The notes under the pieces are model-generated. The model worked only from the letters and a program-made list of their open reading frames with translations, made no database searches and was not told the DNA's origin. DNA of 35,141 nucleotides from Bdellovibrionales bacterium (GTDB taxonomy: Bacteria > Bdellovibrionota > UBA2428): contig JAFEAR010000210.1 in assembly GCA_018266335.1 (NCBI GenBank), positions 1 to 35,141 of the forward strand, in the 5' to 3' direction. The stretch's first letter is position 1; the number at the start of each line of letters is the position of its first letter. Below are positions 17,903-26,056 of the stretch, piece after piece. A program made the translations under genes and the position numbers.

Positions 17903-18530
17903 GTTTGAATACCCTTATCTCTCTTAAACGATCCAGAACGCTGGCCTCGGATTCTGAGTCCTTAAGGCAACTGAAGACCTTCTCCAGCATCATCAGCACC
18001 GGCTTCGCATCGCCTTCTTTGGCTTCTACTTCTTTTAGAACGCGCAGTGCGCCAGGGCAATCCTGAGCTACCAGAAGACGCCGGACTTGTTCGATTTTGG
18101 GAGAACTTTCCAGATAAAATAGAAACGAGTCGAGATTGTCGGTCCAAATTCGATCCAAGCCTTCGCAGGCTAGCTTCTGCGCTTTGGGAATGAAGTCTTC
18201 GGCCGAGCACTTTAACTCCCCCGCAAAACGACTCACGAGCGAAACGAGCATTTTCCGATCTTTCCGCTTCAAATGAAATTCCAAAACACGAGCAGCAAGG
18301 GATATATCTTCCGGTCGCTCGCGAAGAACTTTTTCCTGAAACGCTAGAACCGATTCTTTGTCGTCTTCGGCGATTAGAAAATCCACCACTTCTGTCCAAG
18401 GAGAAGGAACAGCAGGAGCAGGCGCCGCCCGGACGCCGATGCTACCGAAAAAAAAGAGGGACAGGACCCACCAAGGAGCCCTGTCCCTCTTTATCAGTCC
18501 AAAAATATCAGTGCTTAGGACCAAACTCAT
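17886..18530 (-). CDS. Secreted or membrane-anchored helical protein, function unknown
   Basis: Not recognised. It has 214 residues. The N-terminus has a plausible signal peptide: basic KRDR at 14-17, hydrophobic core at about 20-33, and VRA cleavage near 35. The rest is predicted helical, in pairs of amphipathic helices reminiscent of TPR or Sel1-like repeats, with four cysteines (112, 121, 156, 188 approximately). The ATG at 18530 overlaps the upstream gene by 23 bases and has no Shine-Dalgarno, suggesting coupled translation. Codons 13-28 are also an intrinsic terminator (18448-18492), so the start is either truly attenuated or wrong; the only later in-frame start candidates are GTG codons that would remove the signal peptide. 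Confidence 0.6.
   Translation of the reverse strand: MSLVLSTDIFGLIKRDRAPWWVLSLFFFGSIGVRAAPAPAVPSPWTEVVDFLIAEDDKESVLAFQEKVLRERPEDISLAARVLEFHLKRKDRKMLVSLVSRFAGELKCSAEDFIPKAQKLACEGLDRIWTDNLDSFLFYLESSPKIEQVRRLLVAQDCPGALRVLKEVEAKEGDAKPVLMMLEKVFSCLKDSESEASVLDRLREIRVFKRANDS
18448..18492 (-). terminator. Strong intrinsic terminator nested in signal-peptide codons
   Basis: On the minus strand AAAGAGGGACAGG (plus 18480-18492) pairs perfectly over 13 bases with CCTGTCCCTCTTT (plus 18453-18465), around a 14-base loop, and the T-run reaches eight bases (plus 18448-18455). It starts 16 bases after the stop of the 18508-19119 gene. It also lies inside the open frame of the next gene, so it could end the first transcript or act as an attenuator controlled by translation. 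Confidence 0.88.
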
Positions 18531-19119
18531 TGAGAGTAATGGACATAGGACCGAACTGAGTTTGCATGGTCATTTTGAGCATGCCGTCGAGGTTCACGTC
18601 GCGAGGGTTTACCCACATTTCCACTTCTTGGCTTTGATCCTTCGTGGTGATTTTGGCTTTGATGTAAAGGCAATCAAAAGTGCCCGCGGGAACGGTGAGC
18701 GAAGTTTCCGACTCTTCCAGAACGTCGATTTTATTGTCGTCGGTGCTGATGGTCTCTTCTTTACCATTCACGATGCGTCTGATTTCGTGGCCATCTGCGC
18801 GGCTAATGAGCGACCGCGTCGTTTGGTCTTGACCCATAAGGCTCATGACCTGTTGGTACCAAAATGCGTTCTCGGCCGGAACGTCTTCCATAACTTCGGT
18901 GTGCATGGTGCCGATGTCGCCCATCCCCTCCAACGAAACAGTGAGATTGTGATATTCGCCGGTTTGCCAGTTGATACGGTTGGCCGCGACGGCCAAAACG
19001 CGTGCCGCAACTTTCATGGAAGCCGCGAGAGTTTCTGCGTTCGGTGCAACTTGCGCTGCACGACTCGACATAGCTCCTAGAGCGACCGACGCCGCCAATA
19101 CGAGTTTCAGATTTTTCAT
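18508..19119 (-). CDS. Periplasmic protein, possibly DUF3108-like
   Basis: It has 203 residues. The signal peptide is clear (MKNLKLVLAASVALGAMSSRA, cleavage near 22). The mature part ends in a run of beta strands: SLTVPAGTFDCLYIKAKITT followed by EVEMWVNPRDV and MKMTMQTQFGPMSITL-type strands. This resembles the beta-rich DUF3108 pattern (a V-P-A-G-x-F/Y turn followed by a W-x-N/D-P strand), but the match is by eye only. Function unknown. The ribosome site is strong, with AGGAGG ten bases before the ATG. It is the first gene of the 13367-19119 run and is followed immediately by an intrinsic terminator. Confidence 0.75.
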   Translation of the reverse strand: MKNLKLVLAASVALGAMSSRAAQVAPNAETLAASMKVAARVLAVAANRINWQTGEYHNLTVSLEGMGDIGTMHTEVMEDVPAENAFWYQQVMSLMGQDQTTRSLISRADGHEIRRIVNGKEETISTDDNKIDVLEESETSLTVPAGTFDCLYIKAKITTKDQSQEVEMWVNPRDVNLDGMLKMTMQTQFGPMSITLNEFGPKH

Positions 19120-19168
19120 GTGTTACTACCCTCCTGAGGTACGGCGGATATTCGCCTTCAGGAGCTCA

Positions 19169-19197
19169 GTTTTAATCCCAACTGGAGAGAGCGTAAA
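19169..19197 (-). promoter_or_regulatory. Weak promoter candidate upstream of the 19119 gene
   Basis: Minus-strand TTTACG (plus 19192-19197) and TAAAAC (plus 19169-19174) are 17 bases apart, each 4/6 to the sigma70 consensus, about 50 bases before the ATG at 19119. It lies in the 117-base gap after the outer-membrane gene. Low confidence. Confidence 0.3.
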
Positions 19198-19236
19198 GCC
19201 AGGTCGTGACGCGCCAAGGTAGAGCGCCGCCTTCTC

Positions 19237-20466
19237 TTAGAAGGTCAACGCGCCCCTTAGCTGAACACCCCACGTGACCGACGTGCTAGAGGCAAACCCC
19301 GAACTGGGGAAGAGCATACCCAACGCGTACACAACCTTGAAGTTATCGTACCATTGCTGAGCCAGGTGCAGATCGGTTTCAACACCTAACATCTTGCCGG
19401 CATTCGTCCCCTGCCGAGCGAGCGAAGCAAAGCCCAGATCTCCACCCAGCGTAAGCTTTTTGCCTTCAAAGGTGTATTGTCCATTCAGTTTCATAAGAAC
19501 CGCACCATTGCCATCGCCGTAGCCGACGGGAGAGCCGAGAGCCGAATGCCCCCCCGAACCACCCCGAACTTCGTCAGCCGGCATGTTCCCTACGGATTGG
19601 TTAAACATAATCAAGAAGGGGCGGTAATTTGGATTAAAAGTGAAAGGCGTTTTGGAACTACCCGAAGCGAAAGCCAGATCAATTCCCCAGTTCCAAGCGC
19701 TGGGCATATAATCAAACTGCACTAATGCGCCGTAGCGGTTGGTGTCGCTCGCATTCACGTTCACGAACTCACCACCCAGTTGGAGCTTGTCCCAACGTTT
19801 GCGAGAGAACACAGATACGTCGTGAGAGTTTTTAGTTTTATTCACAGAATTCACATTGCGCGTGTAGAGGAGTCCCACATCTACAAGAGTTTCTGGATTC
19901 GTGTAGTCCACGGAGATTTCGTACGATTCGGCGTCGTCAGACTCATTGTTCATTTTGCCTTCGGCGACTTTTTCGTAGGCTACTTGCACGCCTAAATTAC
20001 CGAGCAGAGCACGGAAGGCCGCACGGTCGCGGAGGGTCGCATAATCATCGAACACGTCAGTGCCGCCACTATAAAGGAGACCCAACCCCCAGTTTTTAGA
20101 CATACGACCGACAGTAAAAAGACCCCAGTCACTAGCCCATTCCAAGTACGCTTTGGTCATGTAGGCTGTACCGCCGTTGCCAAGCGCTGTACCGAATTGA
20201 ACGGGAAGGTCATTGTCCGCCCCTAGGGGAGCCAAAACAAACTCCGTTCGCAGTGTGAACCGGTCGTCAATCACGACGTCCGGACGCAGGGTAAATTTGT
20301 GTTCAACGTAGGCTGAAGTATGCCCCGTTCCCGGTGCGCTGTTCGGAACAACGTCTAGATTATTGAAAAGATTTGTTCCAAAGCGATCATTCCCCGAAAT
20401 GCTGAAGGTCGCAGCGAGAGCAGGTGTAGCCAGGAATCCAAAGGTGAGAAGGGATTTATTGAGCAT
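19237..20466 (-). CDS. Predicted outer-membrane beta-barrel (porin-like) protein
   Basis: It has 409 residues from the ATG at 20466, chosen because AGGAG lies eight bases upstream and a signal peptide follows at once (MLNKSLLTFGFLATPALA, cleavage ALA|A near 18). The frame is open to 20544, but that would place the leader hairpin inside the protein. The mature part is a succession of amphipathic strands with aromatic girdle residues (AYLEWASDWGLFTVGRMSKN, WNWGIDLAFASGSS) and ends in Phe, the usual barrel C-terminus. Substrate unknown; solute uptake for the downstream pyrimidine genes is only a guess. It is transcribed from a good promoter through a large hairpin. Confidence 0.75.
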   Translation of the reverse strand: MLNKSLLTFGFLATPALAATFSISGNDRFGTNLFNNLDVVPNSAPGTGHTSAYVEHKFTLRPDVVIDDRFTLRTEFVLAPLGADNDLPVQFGTALGNGGTAYMTKAYLEWASDWGLFTVGRMSKNWGLGLLYSGGTDVFDDYATLRDRAAFRALLGNLGVQVAYEKVAEGKMNNESDDAESYEISVDYTNPETLVDVGLLYTRNVNSVNKTKNSHDVSVFSRKRWDKLQLGGEFVNVNASDTNRYGALVQFDYMPSAWNWGIDLAFASGSSKTPFTFNPNYRPFLIMFNQSVGNMPADEVRGGSGGHSALGSPVGYGDGNGAVLMKLNGQYTFEGKKLTLGGDLGFASLARQGTNAGKMLGVETDLHLAQQWYDNFKVVYALGMLFPSSGFASSTSVTWGVQLRGALTF

Positions 20467-20486
20467 TGAACGAGCTCCTAAGTGTG

Positions 20487-20559
20487 AAAAAAACTGTCTC
20501 GAGTCTCGAAGTGCAAACAGGGGGAGAGGCGTTTGCACGTTCAAGACTCGAGACAGTTT
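20487..20559 (-). terminator. Large hairpin with U-tract in the leader of the porin-like gene (attenuator candidate)
   Basis: Inverted repeat: 20491-20506 pairs perfectly with 20544-20559 (16 bp, each arm containing CTCGAG), and 20511-20518 with 20531-20538 (8 bp), leaving only a one-mismatch, one-bulge interruption and a 12-base loop. On the minus strand the 3' arm runs into seven T (plus 20487-20493), the form of an intrinsic terminator. It lies between the promoter at 20571-20599 and the ATG at 20466. Confidence 0.85.
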
Positions 20560-20570
20560 CTATCCAACAA

Positions 20571-20599
20571 TTCTTAAAAGCGCACCCCAAACCTGTCAA
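20571..20599 (-). promoter_or_regulatory. Sigma70 promoter candidate for the porin-like gene
   Basis: Minus-strand TTGACA (plus 20594-20599, perfect) is 17 bases from TAAGAA (plus 20571-20576, followed by T). The predicted transcript start near 20564 would place the large hairpin within the first few nucleotides of the RNA. The -10 box is imperfect. Confidence 0.55.
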
Positions 20600-20697
20600 T
20601 CAACATACAATACAATATATGGTGACTTAGGGGTGGCGCGTCCAGTAAGGGGAGTCAAATATAAGTCGTTGTTATCTTTAACTTTTAAGCGGGCGCC

Positions 20698-22782
20698 ATG
20701 TATCCTAATCAGCAGATGAAACGCGGAATCGTCATATTATTGATCTTGGTAGGGGTCCTTGGGCTAGCGGCCTTCGCTGGACTGGGATTCTGGATTTGGA
20801 AAATCGACACGACTTGGTCGCCCCTGATTGAGCCCCGCCTCCGCGAACGACAGCAAATCGGATCGATTCGCATCCTGGCGAAAACGCGCGAAGGCAAAGA
20901 GCAGTGGGTAGGATCCCTCACTTCCGGCCGCACGGAAGAACGTCAGCCGTTGAAGCTCTCCGAAATTCCGCCCCAACTGACCCAGGCCATCGTGAACTTG
21001 GAGGATCCGCGCTTCATGGAGCACGGCGGATTCGATATTCTAGGTATCCTCCGCGCCGCCGCCGCCAACATCGTGCGCATGCGCTACACCCAGGGCGGAA
21101 GCACCATCACGCAACAGCTCGTCAAAAACGTTTTCTTGTCGAACGAGCGCACGCTCCACCGAAAATTCACCGAACTCGTGCTCGCCGCCCTCGTGGAGAA
21201 GCGCTTCACGAAGGATGAAATTCTGGAAGCCTACATGAACGAGGTTTACCTGGGGCAAATCAACAACATCGAAATTCACGGCGTGGGGCGCGCCGCCGAA
21301 TATTACTTCGGCAAAAAGCTCAATGAGCTCGAAACGCACGAAGTCGCCCTGCTCGCGGCCATGATTGCGGGTCCGGGTTATTACTCGCCGTGGCGGCACA
21401 TGGAGCGCACGCGGGCACGCCGCGATCGCGTGCTCCGGAGCTTGGCCGAGGCAAAACTCATTTTGCCGCAGGAGCTCGAAGCGGCGATGAAAAAAGATTT
21501 GCCCAAGAATCCTAACTTCGTCGCAACCACGCGGAGCGGTTACCTTATGGATGCCGTGCGCGAGGACATCGTGGCTTCGCATACGGAAATGGAAGTTTTA
21601 CGCGGCGGCTTCGACGTCCACTTGGACTTAGATTTGGATCTCCAAGAACGTGCCGAAAAAATTCTGGCGCAGAAATCTACGGAGTGGGGCCCCGGATTTC
21701 AGGGCATCGTGATTGCGGCCGATCCCACCACCTGCACGATCAAAGCCTACGTGGGGGGCACCGACTACCGCGTTACACAGCTGGATCGCATTCGGCAGAG
21801 TCGACGACCGATTGGATCGCTCATGAAACCCCTCGAGCTTTCGCACTTGCTCGAGGAAGACCCTAAGCTAACGCTCGCCAGCCACTTCGACGACACGAAG
21901 TTCAAATGGGATTACGACAACGGTCGCCAAAGTTGGTCGCCAATTAACTATGACCAAAAATTTCGCGGCAGCGTTTCGCTTCGCCATTCGATTGAAGAGT
22001 CTATCAACGTGCCCATCGTGAAGGCCTTCTACGAGCGTGAGCCCACCGGAAACTTGCAGACAATTTTGGAACCCGTGCGCGCCTACGGTTTAGACATTCC
22101 GGTCGAACGCGCGTTGCCTTCGGCCCTCCTCGGTGCCATTGACCAAACTCCGCGACAAACCATCGCCGCGTATTTGCGCTTTACGCGCCAAGCAATGGGA
22201 CTAGCGAGCGATGCGGGCGATTTTGCCTGCCGCCTGAGCTTCGACGCGAAAACGGATTCAACGCCTCCGACTTCCGGCACCTACGGGCAAGTGGGAACGC
22301 GCCTCATGATTGCGGCCATGGAAGGCGGGTTACGGCGGGGCACCGGCAAAGTTTTCGGCGCCAAAATGCCCCTCAACCAAGAATGGGCCAGCAAGACGGG
22401 AACCAGCTCGGACAAACGCGATTCCTGGTACGTGCTGCTTTCGCCCAAGTTAGTGGTGCTGACGTGGATGGGTCGCGACGACAACCAAGAAACCAAGTAC
22501 ACCGGCGCCACCGGTGCACTCCCCATAACTTCGGATTTGATGTTGCCTTACGCAAAGACCGAAACCGCGGCCTGGAGCTGGCCCATGCCGAAAGAAATTC
22601 AATGGGTCACCGTGCGCGCCGACAAAGGATGTATGCCGAGCGACGAGGTGCTCCACAAGTTGGGCATGAACACCCACCTGCCCACGAGTACGACTCCGCC
22701 GCCCGAGCCCTTTCAGTTCGAAGGCGTGAGTTACGTGTACGAACTCTTCCGGAACAGCGCTTTACCGCCGAAGTGCGACTAG
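20698..22782 (+). CDS. Class A penicillin-binding protein (bifunctional peptidoglycan synthase)
   Basis: Polymerises and crosslinks peptidoglycan in the periplasm, anchored by one N-terminal membrane helix (about 10-34). It has 694 residues. The GT51 glycosyltransferase domain has catalytic E102 in NLEDPRFMEHGG and the GGSTITQQLVKN motif at 123-134. The transpeptidase domain has all three motifs: S374-L-M-K377, S435-I-N437 and K566-T-G568. The organisation is closest to the PBP1b group, but the exact paralogue is uncertain. The ATG at 20698 and a second at 20716 are both possible; neither has a good ribosome site. Its TAG stop is shared on the opposite strand with that of ileS. Confidence 0.95.
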   Translation: MYPNQQMKRGIVILLILVGVLGLAAFAGLGFWIWKIDTTWSPLIEPRLRERQQIGSIRILAKTREGKEQWVGSLTSGRTEERQPLKLSEIPPQLTQAIVNLEDPRFMEHGGFDILGILRAAAANIVRMRYTQGGSTITQQLVKNVFLSNERTLHRKFTELVLAALVEKRFTKDEILEAYMNEVYLGQINNIEIHGVGRAAEYYFGKKLNELETHEVALLAAMIAGPGYYSPWRHMERTRARRDRVLRSLAEAKLILPQELEAAMKKDLPKNPNFVATTRSGYLMDAVREDIVASHTEMEVLRGGFDVHLDLDLDLQERAEKILAQKSTEWGPGFQGIVIAADPTTCTIKAYVGGTDYRVTQLDRIRQSRRPIGSLMKPLELSHLLEEDPKLTLASHFDDTKFKWDYDNGRQSWSPINYDQKFRGSVSLRHSIEESINVPIVKAFYEREPTGNLQTILEPVRAYGLDIPVERALPSALLGAIDQTPRQTIAAYLRFTRQAMGLASDAGDFACRLSFDAKTDSTPPTSGTYGQVGTRLMIAAMEGGLRRGTGKVFGAKMPLNQEWASKTGTSSDKRDSWYVLLSPKLVVLTWMGRDDNQETKYTGATGALPITSDLMLPYAKTETAAWSWPMPKEIQWVTVRADKGCMPSDEVLHKLGMNTHLPTSTTPPPEPFQFEGVSYVYELFRNSALPPKCD

Positions 22783-25700
22783 GCTTTTTCGATCTCGAAG
22801 GCAAAGCTTCCGCTCGGCCCAAAATCTTCGGCCGCCGCCGCGATCGCGCTTTGGTCGCCGGCGCGGAAAGCTACGCTCAACGTTTCGCCGGCGATTAAGC
22901 CCAGTTGTTTGCTTTCACTTTGGAGCACTTCGTGCAGCTTGGAACCACTCGTGGCCCACCAACGCACCTGAATACGATCCGCAAGATGAAGCTTGGTGTC
23001 CTTGCGGCGCTGCTGAATGCGGTTGATGATTTCGCGCTGCAATCCTTCGCGCTCGAGTTCGGGAGTTAGGGTCGTGTCGAGTTCTACAACGAGTCCCTGG
23101 CCGGCCATCGCGAAACGTCCGGGTTTGGCTTTGCGCTGAATGGCGATGTCGTCGGAACCGAGTTCAAATCCGTGGACCACGGCACGCTGCGATTTTTCGA
23201 AATTTTGAATATCCGCACTGCTCCACTTGGCCAGGGCCGCCTGCACATCCTTCATGGCGCCGCCCACTTTTTTTCCCAGGGTTTTGAAGTTCGGCTTGGC
23301 CGACTCTTCGGCCAAATCGGAGGCCTGCGCCGCAAAGGCGAGCTGCTTGACGTTGAGTTCCTTAAGCACAAAGCCCTTTACCGCCTCGAGACGCGCAATG
23401 TCCTGCGCCGAAAGTCCCGCCACCGTGACGGTGGGTAGAGGTTGTCGCAAACCGATCTTCGCTTCGCCACGCAAACTACGGCCCAGCAGAATAATATTCT
23501 TAGCGACGCGGAAACCGCTGAGCACCGTGGATTCTTCGGTGCTCATCACGTAACTCGATTTTGCATTATCGAAACGGCGCTGGTGCACGCTGTCGAGCTG
23601 CAGGTTTCCTTGCAGCTGATCCAGCGAGCGGCCGCGCAGTGCTTGGTGCAGAGTTTCGGCCATGTACGGCAGACTCGGGGCCATAAGGCCCGCCAGTGTG
23701 TCGAGAGCAGTCCACAACGTAGCGTAGGCCGCATGTTTGTCGGCCTTGGCGGCGGCATTGTCTGCACTCCAGAAGCGCTCACGGCTCAACCGAATGTACC
23801 AATTCGTAAGGTCATCAATGAAATCTATGAGCAGCGGGGCCACGTCGGCCAATCGATAGTCTTCCATCTTGGCGTGGACCTGGGCCGTAACTTCGCGGCC
23901 GCGCGCGAGAATCCAGCGATCAAGGAGCGGCCGCTGTGACTCCGCCGGAGCTTGATTAAGTTCACTCGCGTGCCAACCATCGATGTTGGCATAGGAGGAG
24001 AAAAATCCGTAGGCATTCCACAGCGGCAGCATCACTGCCCGCATGAGTTCCAACAGGCCTTTTTCACTGAAACGAAGTTCTTCACCGTGCATGGCGGGCG
24101 ACTGCATTAGGTACAAACGAAGGGCATCGGCACCGTACTTGTTAAAAATGTCGTTGGGGTCGGGATAGTTCTTAAGGCGCTTAGACATTTTTTTGCCGTC
24201 CTCGGCCAGGACCATGCCGTTGACGATGCAATTTTTGAAGGCCGGCTTATCGAAGAGCGCCGTAGACAGCACGGTGAGCGTGTAGAACCAGCCGCGCGTT
24301 TGGTCGAGTCCCTCGCCGATGAAGTCCGCGGGAAATCCTTTTTCGAGTTTCTCTTTATTCTCGAACGGATAATGCTCCTGCGCGTAGGGCATGGATCCGC
24401 TCTCGAACCAGCAGTCCAAAACTTCCGAGGTTCGAGTAAGGGAATTCTTCGCCCGACATTTGGGACAGTCGCCGTGAATTTCGTCGACAAAATGCTTGTG
24501 TAAATCGTCCACGTGGCGGCCCGCGAGGGCATCGAGCTCCGCTCGGCTACCGACCACGTGGAAATGATGGCAAGCCGAACAGCGCCAGACGGGAATGGGT
24601 GTGCCCCAAAAACGGTTGCGCGAAATACACCAGTCGCGGGCGTTTTCGAGCCACTTGCCGAAACGACCGTCCTTGATGTGCTCGGGCACCCAGTGAATCT
24701 GGGCGTTGTTCTTGAGCATGCGCTCTTTGATGGCTTCGACATTCACGAACCAACTAGAGATGGCCTTGTAGATGAGGGGAGTATCCGAGCGCTCGCAGAA
24801 GGGATAAGCGTGCTGCAAGGTTTCTTGCTTCAACAAGCGCCCGGCTTCTTTGAGTAGTTTGATGATGGTCTTATCGCCGTCCTTCACGAACTGCCCCACC
24901 ACGCCGGCCAGGCGCGGATCGCGCGCGGCCTCCGGAGTGAAACTCGCTTGCATGTCCGTCGGGTCGACCAGGCGAATCTTTTCGCGCTGGCAGGTGTAGA
25001 AGTCGTCCTCGCCAAAAGCGGGGGCCATGTGCACGATGCCCGTGCCGTCCGTGGATGACACGAAGTTATCGCCCGCCACCACGCGGAAAGCGCGGTCCGC
25101 TTTGCGGTCAGCGTCGTCGTAACAACTGAAAAGCGGTTGGTAATGCGCGCCGATGAGCATGGCGGCAGAAACATCGTCGGTTTTTTCGGTGAGTGCGTAG
25201 GCTTCGGCGCGCGAGTCGGCCACGATTACGTGCGTGATTTCGCCAACCGCTTGCGGAAGTTTGTAACGCCCGTAAGTCACCTGCGAAGCTTGCGTGTTGA
25301 TGGCTACCGCCAAGTTTGCGGGAAGGGTCCACGGAGTGGTCGTCCACACGGCGAAGGCGGTATGGCCCACCCAAGCGTCGAGCTTGGACACAATCGGAAA
25401 CAAAACCGTGATGGCGGGGTCCTGCACGTCTTTGTAGTTAAGCGAGGCTTCAAAGTTCGACAGCGGCGCCGTCAGGCGCCAGGAGTAGGGCACCACTTTT
25501 TTACCTTCGTAAACGAGCCCCTTGTTCCAGAGCTCTTTGAACACCCACCACACGGACTCCATGAACGAGGGGTCCATGGTCTTGTAGTCGTTGTCCATGT
25601 CGATCCAGCGACCCATGCGCTCAACGCTCTTGCGCCAATCGCTGGTGTAACGGAGCACGATGCTCCGGCAGGCCTCGTTAAACTTGCCTACACCGTAGTC

Positions 25701-26054
25701 CATGATCGCGAGCGATCCGGAGAGATTCAGCGTTTTTTCCATTTCGAATTCTACGGGCAACCCGTGGCAGTCCCAACCGAAACGACGCGGAACGCGGTAG
25801 CCGCGCATCGTCCAATAGCGGGGCACGATGTCCTTGATGGTGCCGGCGAGAATGTGGCCGTAGTGGGGCAAGCCCGTCGCGAAGGGCGGACCATCGTAAA
25901 AAAAATAGGTGGGATCGGACTTCCCTTGATCGAGCACACGGTCAAAAATGCGGCCGCGTTTCCAGTAATCCAGCACCTGCGTTTCGAACGCGGCGAACGA
26001 GTAGTCACTGCCATACTCGGGAAATTGGGAAAACGAAGCTTTCGAACTCGACAT
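22779..26054 (-). CDS. ileS: Isoleucyl-tRNA synthetase, long type 2 (IleS2-like)
   Basis: Charges tRNA-Ile and edits valine. It has about 1091 residues, well above the ~940 of the E. coli enzyme. The N-terminal sequence (FFYDGPPFATGLPHYGHILA, DCHGLPVEFEMEK) is the eukaryote-like type 2 form, which is typically less sensitive to mupirocin. The HIGH motif reads HYGH at 64-67 and KMSKR is at 622-626. The ATG at 26054 has GGAG five bases upstream; an ATG at 26057 and a GTG at 26060 are alternatives. The start touches the stop of the Rsm22-like gene upstream. The 3' end overlaps the convergent penicillin-binding gene by four bases. Confidence 0.97.
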   Translation of the reverse strand: MSSSKASFSQFPEYGSDYSFAAFETQVLDYWKRGRIFDRVLDQGKSDPTYFFYDGPPFATGLPHYGHILAGTIKDIVPRYWTMRGYRVPRRFGWDCHGLPVEFEMEKTLNLSGSLAIMDYGVGKFNEACRSIVLRYTSDWRKSVERMGRWIDMDNDYKTMDPSFMESVWWVFKELWNKGLVYEGKKVVPYSWRLTAPLSNFEASLNYKDVQDPAITVLFPIVSKLDAWVGHTAFAVWTTTPWTLPANLAVAINTQASQVTYGRYKLPQAVGEITHVIVADSRAEAYALTEKTDDVSAAMLIGAHYQPLFSCYDDADRKADRAFRVVAGDNFVSSTDGTGIVHMAPAFGEDDFYTCQREKIRLVDPTDMQASFTPEAARDPRLAGVVGQFVKDGDKTIIKLLKEAGRLLKQETLQHAYPFCERSDTPLIYKAISSWFVNVEAIKERMLKNNAQIHWVPEHIKDGRFGKWLENARDWCISRNRFWGTPIPVWRCSACHHFHVVGSRAELDALAGRHVDDLHKHFVDEIHGDCPKCRAKNSLTRTSEVLDCWFESGSMPYAQEHYPFENKEKLEKGFPADFIGEGLDQTRGWFYTLTVLSTALFDKPAFKNCIVNGMVLAEDGKKMSKRLKNYPDPNDIFNKYGADALRLYLMQSPAMHGEELRFSEKGLLELMRAVMLPLWNAYGFFSSYANIDGWHASELNQAPAESQRPLLDRWILARGREVTAQVHAKMEDYRLADVAPLLIDFIDDLTNWYIRLSRERFWSADNAAAKADKHAAYATLWTALDTLAGLMAPSLPYMAETLHQALRGRSLDQLQGNLQLDSVHQRRFDNAKSSYVMSTEESTVLSGFRVAKNIILLGRSLRGEAKIGLRQPLPTVTVAGLSAQDIARLEAVKGFVLKELNVKQLAFAAQASDLAEESAKPNFKTLGKKVGGAMKDVQAALAKWSSADIQNFEKSQRAVVHGFELGSDDIAIQRKAKPGRFAMAGQGLVVELDTTLTPELEREGLQREIINRIQQRRKDTKLHLADRIQVRWWATSGSKLHEVLQSESKQLGLIAGETLSVAFRAGDQSAIAAAAEDFGPSGSFAFEIEKA

Positions 26055-26056
26055 CA

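Noticed and set aside
19133..19162. Leader stem overlapping the AGGAGG of the 19119 gene
   Set aside because: Stem is only 5 + 4 pairs with an asymmetric internal loop; too weak to claim regulation.
19230..19244. CCTTCT/AGAAGG hairpin at the stop of the porin-like gene as a terminator
   Set aside because: Six pairs, three-base loop and no T-run on the minus strand.
20467..20544. Longer start for the porin-like protein at 20544
   Set aside because: It would translate one arm of the leader hairpin and place a hydrophilic stretch before an obvious signal peptide; the ATG at 20466 has a proper ribosome site.
20606..20616. Tandem TACAAT as -10 boxes for the penicillin-binding protein gene
   Set aside because: No acceptable -35 at 16-18 bases upstream of either copy; AT-rich only.
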